Below, in pieces: positions 60,890 to 64,000 of a stretch of DNA of 64,000 nt (position 1 is its first letter; the number at the start of each line of letters is the position of its first letter). Below the pieces are notes generated by a model. The model did no database searches and was not told where the DNA came from. It saw only the letters and a program-made list of their open reading frames with translations. Source of the stretch: Actinomycetes bacterium (lineage in GTDB: Bacteria; Actinomycetota; Actinomycetes; Streptosporangiales; Streptosporangiaceae). The position numbers were made by a program, and so were the translations under genes. The DNA lies in contig JAJYTD010000011.1 of NCBI GenBank assembly GCA_021793235.1, forward strand, positions 1 through 64,000, written 5' to 3'.

Positions 60890-62152
60890 TCACGCGGTCC
60901 GAGAGATCAGTTCCCGGGCACGGATCCTGGCCCATTCGTCCGCCGCGTAGACATCGGCCAGTGACGCGGCGGCACCGGCGTCCGGCTGCTGATGTTCTGA
61001 GACTACCTGTGCCACGGTGTCCACGATCGCCGGAAACGCCAGCCTCTTGTCCAGGAAGGCGGCCACGGCCTCCTCGTTCGCGGCGTTGTAGACGGCGGGG
61101 GCCGTACCTCCTGCGGCACCGACGTCGCAGGCCAGACCGACCGCGGGAAACGCCTCGGCGTCCAGGGGTTCGAACGTCCAGTTGTGCGCCTTCGTCCAGT
61201 CGACGGCCGGGGCCGCCTCGGTGACCCGATGCGGCCATCCGATGCCGTAGGCGATCGGGATGAGCATGCTGGGCGGGCTCGCCTGGGCCAGGGTGGAGCC
61301 GTCGACGAACTCGACCATGGAGTGGATCACCGATTGGGGGTGGACCACGACCTCGATCCGGTCGAAGGGGACGTCGAAGAGCAGGTGCGCCTCGATGACC
61401 TCGAGCCCTTTGTTGACCAGCGTGGCCGAGTTGACCGTGATGACCGGGCCCATGCTCCAGGTCGGGTGGGCCAGCGCCTCCGCCGGCGTCACTTCGCTCA
61501 GTTCGGCGCGGGACCGGCCGCGAAACGGCCCTCCGCTGGCGGTGATGACCAGCCGCCGCACCTCCTCCAAGCGGGCGTCGACCTGGCCTTGGGCCAGGCT
61601 GGTCAGCGCGTCGGTGCTGACGCGGGGAAAGCACTGGGCCAGCGCGAAGTGCTCGGAGTCGACGGGGATGATCTGTCCCGGTTGGGCGGCTTCGCGTACC
61701 AGCGGCCCGCCGATGATCAGCGATTCCTTGTTGGCCAGCGCCAGCAGCCGGCCGGCGCGCAGCGCGGCCAGGGTCGACTCCAGCCCCAGAGCTCCGGTGA
61801 TCCCGTTGAGGACGACATCGCAGGGCCAGGCGGCCAGTTCGGCCACGCCTTCGGCTCCGCTGAGCACTTCGGCCCGGCTGCCCTGTTCGCGGAGGCGGTC
61901 GGCCACTTCGGTGGCCGCCGCAGGGTCGGCCACGGCCACGGCCTCTGCGCCGAGCGCGCTCGCCTGCTCGGCGAGCAGGCCGGCACGGCCTCCTCCGGCG
62001 GCCAGGCCTACGACCCGGAACCGGTCGGGGTTGCGGGTGATGACGTCGATGGCCTGGGTCCCGATCGATCCGGTGGATCCGAGGATCACCACCTCGCGCC
62101 GTGAGGGGGAGGTTTCGGTGACGAACTGTTCCGCGATACGCACGTACTCCAT
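60890..62152 (-). CDS. dxr: 1-deoxy-D-xylulose 5-phosphate reductoisomerase
   Basis: DXR (IspC) converts DXP to MEP with NADPH, the committed step of the MEP pathway. The 420-residue protein has the NADPH loop [65 protein letters not shown], the metal/substrate motif [27 protein letters not shown] and [21 protein letters not shown] 62152 ([10 protein letters not shown]) is chosen because the upstream open frame is not protein-like. It is the first gene of dxr-rseP-ispG. Confidence 0.96.
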   Translation of the reverse strand: MEYVRIAEQFVTETSPSRREVVILGSTGSIGTQAIDVITRNPDRFRVVGLAAGGGRAGLLAEQASALGAEAVAVADPAAATEVADRLREQGSRAEVLSGAEGVAELAAWPCDVVLNGITGALGLESTLAALRAGRLLALANKESLIIGGPLVREAAQPGQIIPVDSEHFALAQCFPRVSTDALTSLAQGQVDARLEEVRRLVITASGGPFRGRSRAELSEVTPAEALAHPTWSMGPVITVNSATLVNKGLEVIEAHLLFDVPFDRIEVVVHPQSVIHSMVEFVDGSTLAQASPPSMLIPIAYGIGWPHRVTEAAPAVDWTKAHNWTFEPLDAEAFPAVGLACDVGAAGGTAPAVYNAANEEAVAAFLDKRLAFPAIVDTVAQVVSEHQQPDAGAAASLADVYAADEWARIRARELISRTA

Positions 62153-62428
62153 TGTCGCGCACACGGATCTTTGGTGCCGCACGGCGGGGGGAAGGGGCGC
62201 ATCACGCGGATCGCCCGATGGCGATTCCGTCGCCCTGACGGTGCCTGTCTCCTGACCGCCCGCGGTGCCGCCGGCGACGACGGCCTCGTCCGATGTGCCG
62301 TGCTCGGATCCGTGCAGGGGGCGGCGGTGGGAACCGGATGCTTTGCCGCGGGCTGGTTCGGGCCGCGCAAACGGTATCCCGAACCTTTCACGACACAAAC
62401 TACATGTAGTCAGTTAATTACTCTGCGC

Positions 62429-63478
62429 ATGGCAGAATTCGGTCCCATGACTCTCGTCTCCACGGTCCTCGGCCCGCTCACAGGCATCACCCTCATGTTG
62501 GCCTGCGCGCCCGCCGCAGAGGCAGCGCCCAGCGGCCCCGCCCACGGCAACACAGAGCACCCCGCCTCCACAGCCGCATCGCTGTCGGCTCTGCGAGGCG
62601 ACCGGGACACTGCGGGGGAACCGTCCGGCACCGTCCGGCAATCCGCCGCAACTGCGGGCGACGGGCACCGCGGCGTGATCGACTACTGGACCCCCGACCG
62701 CATGGCGGCCGCGCTGCCGCTGGAGTACTTCCTCGAAGGCGCGGCCTCCGCGGCTCCTCCGTCCGGCACGGACGCGCCCGGCGCGCACTCGGCCCCGGAT
62801 GCCACCGGTGAGCGCTGGACGGGGGGCGGCGCGGCCGCCAAGACCACGGGAAAGGTCTACCTGACACTGAACGGCCACGACTTCAGCTGCTCGGCCTCTG
62901 TGGTGGAGGCCGCGAACAAGGACAGTGTCATCACTGCGGGCCACTGCCTCAAAGACGGCGCGGGCCCCTGGGTGACGAACTGGATGTTCATCCCCGGATA
63001 CGACGACGGCGACACCCCCTATGGCCGCTACACCGCCCGCCACATGCTGGTGCCGTCGAGGTGGGCCTACCAGGCCGACGACAGCTTCGACTTCGGCATG
63101 GCCGTGCTGAACACCGTCGGCGGCTCCCACGTCCAGGAGGAGACCGGGGCGCAGGGGATCTCCTTCAATGGCGATCCGGACGGCCCGGTGTACGCGTTCG
63201 GCTACCCGGTGGCCGACCGCTTCGACGGCCGACGTCTGTACTACTGCTCCGGGGGCACCCGGCCGGACACGAGTGGGACCACAGCGAACGGCATGGCCTG
63301 CTCGATGACCGAGGGATCCAGCGGAGGGCCGTGGCTGTCGGGGTTCGACCCCGGTACCGGATCGGGCACCATCACCTCGGTGATCAGCTTCAAGTACGCC
63401 AACGACCCCCACACCCAGTACGGTCCGCGCCTGGGTGAGGAGGCGCGGCGGCTCTACGAGCGCGCAGAACGGCTCTGA
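62429..63478 (+). CDS. Secreted trypsin-like serine protease
   Basis: A 349-residue exported protease. A signal peptide (LVSTVLGPLTGITLMLACAPAAEAAP) is followed by a Gly/Ser/Ala-rich prosegment to about residue 140, then a chymotrypsin-fold domain. The catalytic triad is visible: His172 in VITAGHC, Asp221 in DDSFDFGMAVLN and Ser298 in EGSSGGPW. Four cysteines (154, 173, 273, 291) could form two disulfides. ATG 62429 is used; an AT-rich stretch with a CTACATGTAG palindrome about 25-35 bases upstream is a likely promoter or operator. Similar enzymes are common extracellular proteases of actinomycetes. Confidence 0.9.
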   Translation: MAEFGPMTLVSTVLGPLTGITLMLACAPAAEAAPSGPAHGNTEHPASTAASLSALRGDRDTAGEPSGTVRQSAATAGDGHRGVIDYWTPDRMAAALPLEYFLEGAASAAPPSGTDAPGAHSAPDATGERWTGGGAAAKTTGKVYLTLNGHDFSCSASVVEAANKDSVITAGHCLKDGAGPWVTNWMFIPGYDDGDTPYGRYTARHMLVPSRWAYQADDSFDFGMAVLNTVGGSHVQEETGAQGISFNGDPDGPVYAFGYPVADRFDGRRLYYCSGGTRPDTSGTTANGMACSMTEGSSGGPWLSGFDPGTGSGTITSVISFKYANDPHTQYGPRLGEEARRLYERAERL

Positions 63479-63490
63479 TCCGCGCCGGCC

Positions 63491-64000
63491 TCACAACTGC
63501 ACGCCGGTCAGCACCATGACCCGCTCGTAGGTGAGGTCGTCCATGGCCGAGCGCAGGCCCTCCTTGCCGACACCGGACTTCTTGATGCCTCCGTAGGGCG
63601 TCTGGTCGGCGCGGAAGGTCGGCACGTCGCCGATGACCACGCCCCCGACCTCCAGTTCGCGGTGGGCGCGGAACGCCACCTGCAGGTCCCGGGTGAATAC
63701 GCCTGCCTGCAGCCCGTACTCGCTGTCGTTGACGCGGGCGAACGCCTCGTCGACACCGCTCACCCGCTGGAGCACGAGCACCGGGCCGAAGACCTCCTCC
63801 CGGACGACCTTGGCGTCGTCGGGCACCTCGGCGAGCACTGTCGGGGCGAACGCGACACCGTCCCGCTTTCCTCCGGTGAGCAGGTCGGCACCGCCGCTGA
63901 CGGCCTCCTCCACCCAGGCGGCGACGCGGACCGCCGCATCCTCGTCGATCAGCGGGCCGACCTGGGTGGCGGGATCGCGCGGGTCGCCGGTCGCCAGCGC
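63491..64000 (-). CDS. Aldehyde dehydrogenase, C-terminal part (runs off the window)
   Basis: The last 169 codons of an NAD(P)-dependent aldehyde dehydrogenase. Visible features are GPLIDEDAAVRVAAWVEEAVSGGADLLTGGKRDGVAFAPTVLAEVPDDAKVVREEVFGPVLVLQRV, with the conserved Glu-Glu-x-Phe-Gly-Pro motif, and the C-terminal DQTPYGGIKKSGVGKEGLRSAMDDLTYERVMVL. The catalytic Cys and most of the NAD domain lie outside the window. The substrate cannot be told. It is convergent with the protease gene, 12 bases apart. Confidence 0.93.
   Translation of the reverse strand, partial: ALATGDPRDPATQVGPLIDEDAAVRVAAWVEEAVSGGADLLTGGKRDGVAFAPTVLAEVPDDAKVVREEVFGPVLVLQRVSGVDEAFARVNDSEYGLQAGVFTRDLQVAFRAHRELEVGGVVIGDVPTFRADQTPYGGIKKSGVGKEGLRSAMDDLTYERVMVLTGVQL

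Overview
The window is high-GC DNA with dense, often overlapping genes, GTG and TTG starts, and a housekeeping order typical of Actinomycetota. The CvnD-type GTPase, DUF4439 and DUF4081-GNAT proteins, a SecA2-like ATPase and the style of regulators suggest a filamentous actinomycete, probably near Nocardiopsis or Streptomonospora. That family-level placement is inference.

Layout. 0-6 kb: the minus-strand infB-ylxR-nusA-rimP block and proS, with a plus-strand Tat lipoprotein/DUF4439 pair between them. 56.9-62.2 kb: the minus-strand dxr-rseP-ispG-GNAT block. In many actinobacteria these two blocks are neighbours; here they keep the same orientation but lie about 51 kb apart. 6-17 kb: a spermidine-synthase-like protein, a repeat-bearing DUF1444-like protein, an EamA exporter, a histidine kinase/response regulator pair, cydAB with a tiny Cys-rich metallothionein-like peptide behind it, an FkbM methyltransferase and small proteins.

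17.4-40.6 kb: the most interesting part, a split catabolic island. One minus-strand operon reads hyuA-hyuB-carbamate kinase-ring-opening amidohydrolase (barbiturase/cyanurate hydrolase family). A second reads NCS2 nucleobase permease-FAD subunit-2Fe-2S subunit-molybdenum hydroxylase-CoxG. A PucR regulator is divergent from a DUF2877-FdrA-DUF1116 operon, which is related to the E. coli AllFGH oxamate carbamoyltransferase. A 27-bp inverted repeat, TGCCAA-N15-TTGGCA, sits upstream of both the hyuA and the permease operons. I infer import of an N-heterocycle, Mo-dependent hydroxylation, hydrolytic ring opening, phosphorolysis to carbamoyl phosphate, and ATP recovery by carbamate kinase. The best substrate guess is uracil or thymine via barbiturates. 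secA2 and an orphan CvnD-like GTPase lie between the two minus-strand operons.

40.9-49.8 kb: hisS, two large STAND-LuxR regulators, a short ANL-type protein lacking the adenylation P-loop, and an RsbW-like kinase. 50-56.8 kb: a CooC/MinD-like ATPase and an Opp/Nik-type ABC importer, each preceded by a palindrome with the same CGATAATCG core, suggesting one Fur-family metal regulator. The window ends with a secreted trypsin-like protease and the C-terminal part of an aldehyde dehydrogenase. I saw no rRNA, tRNA, CRISPR array, transposase or phage gene.
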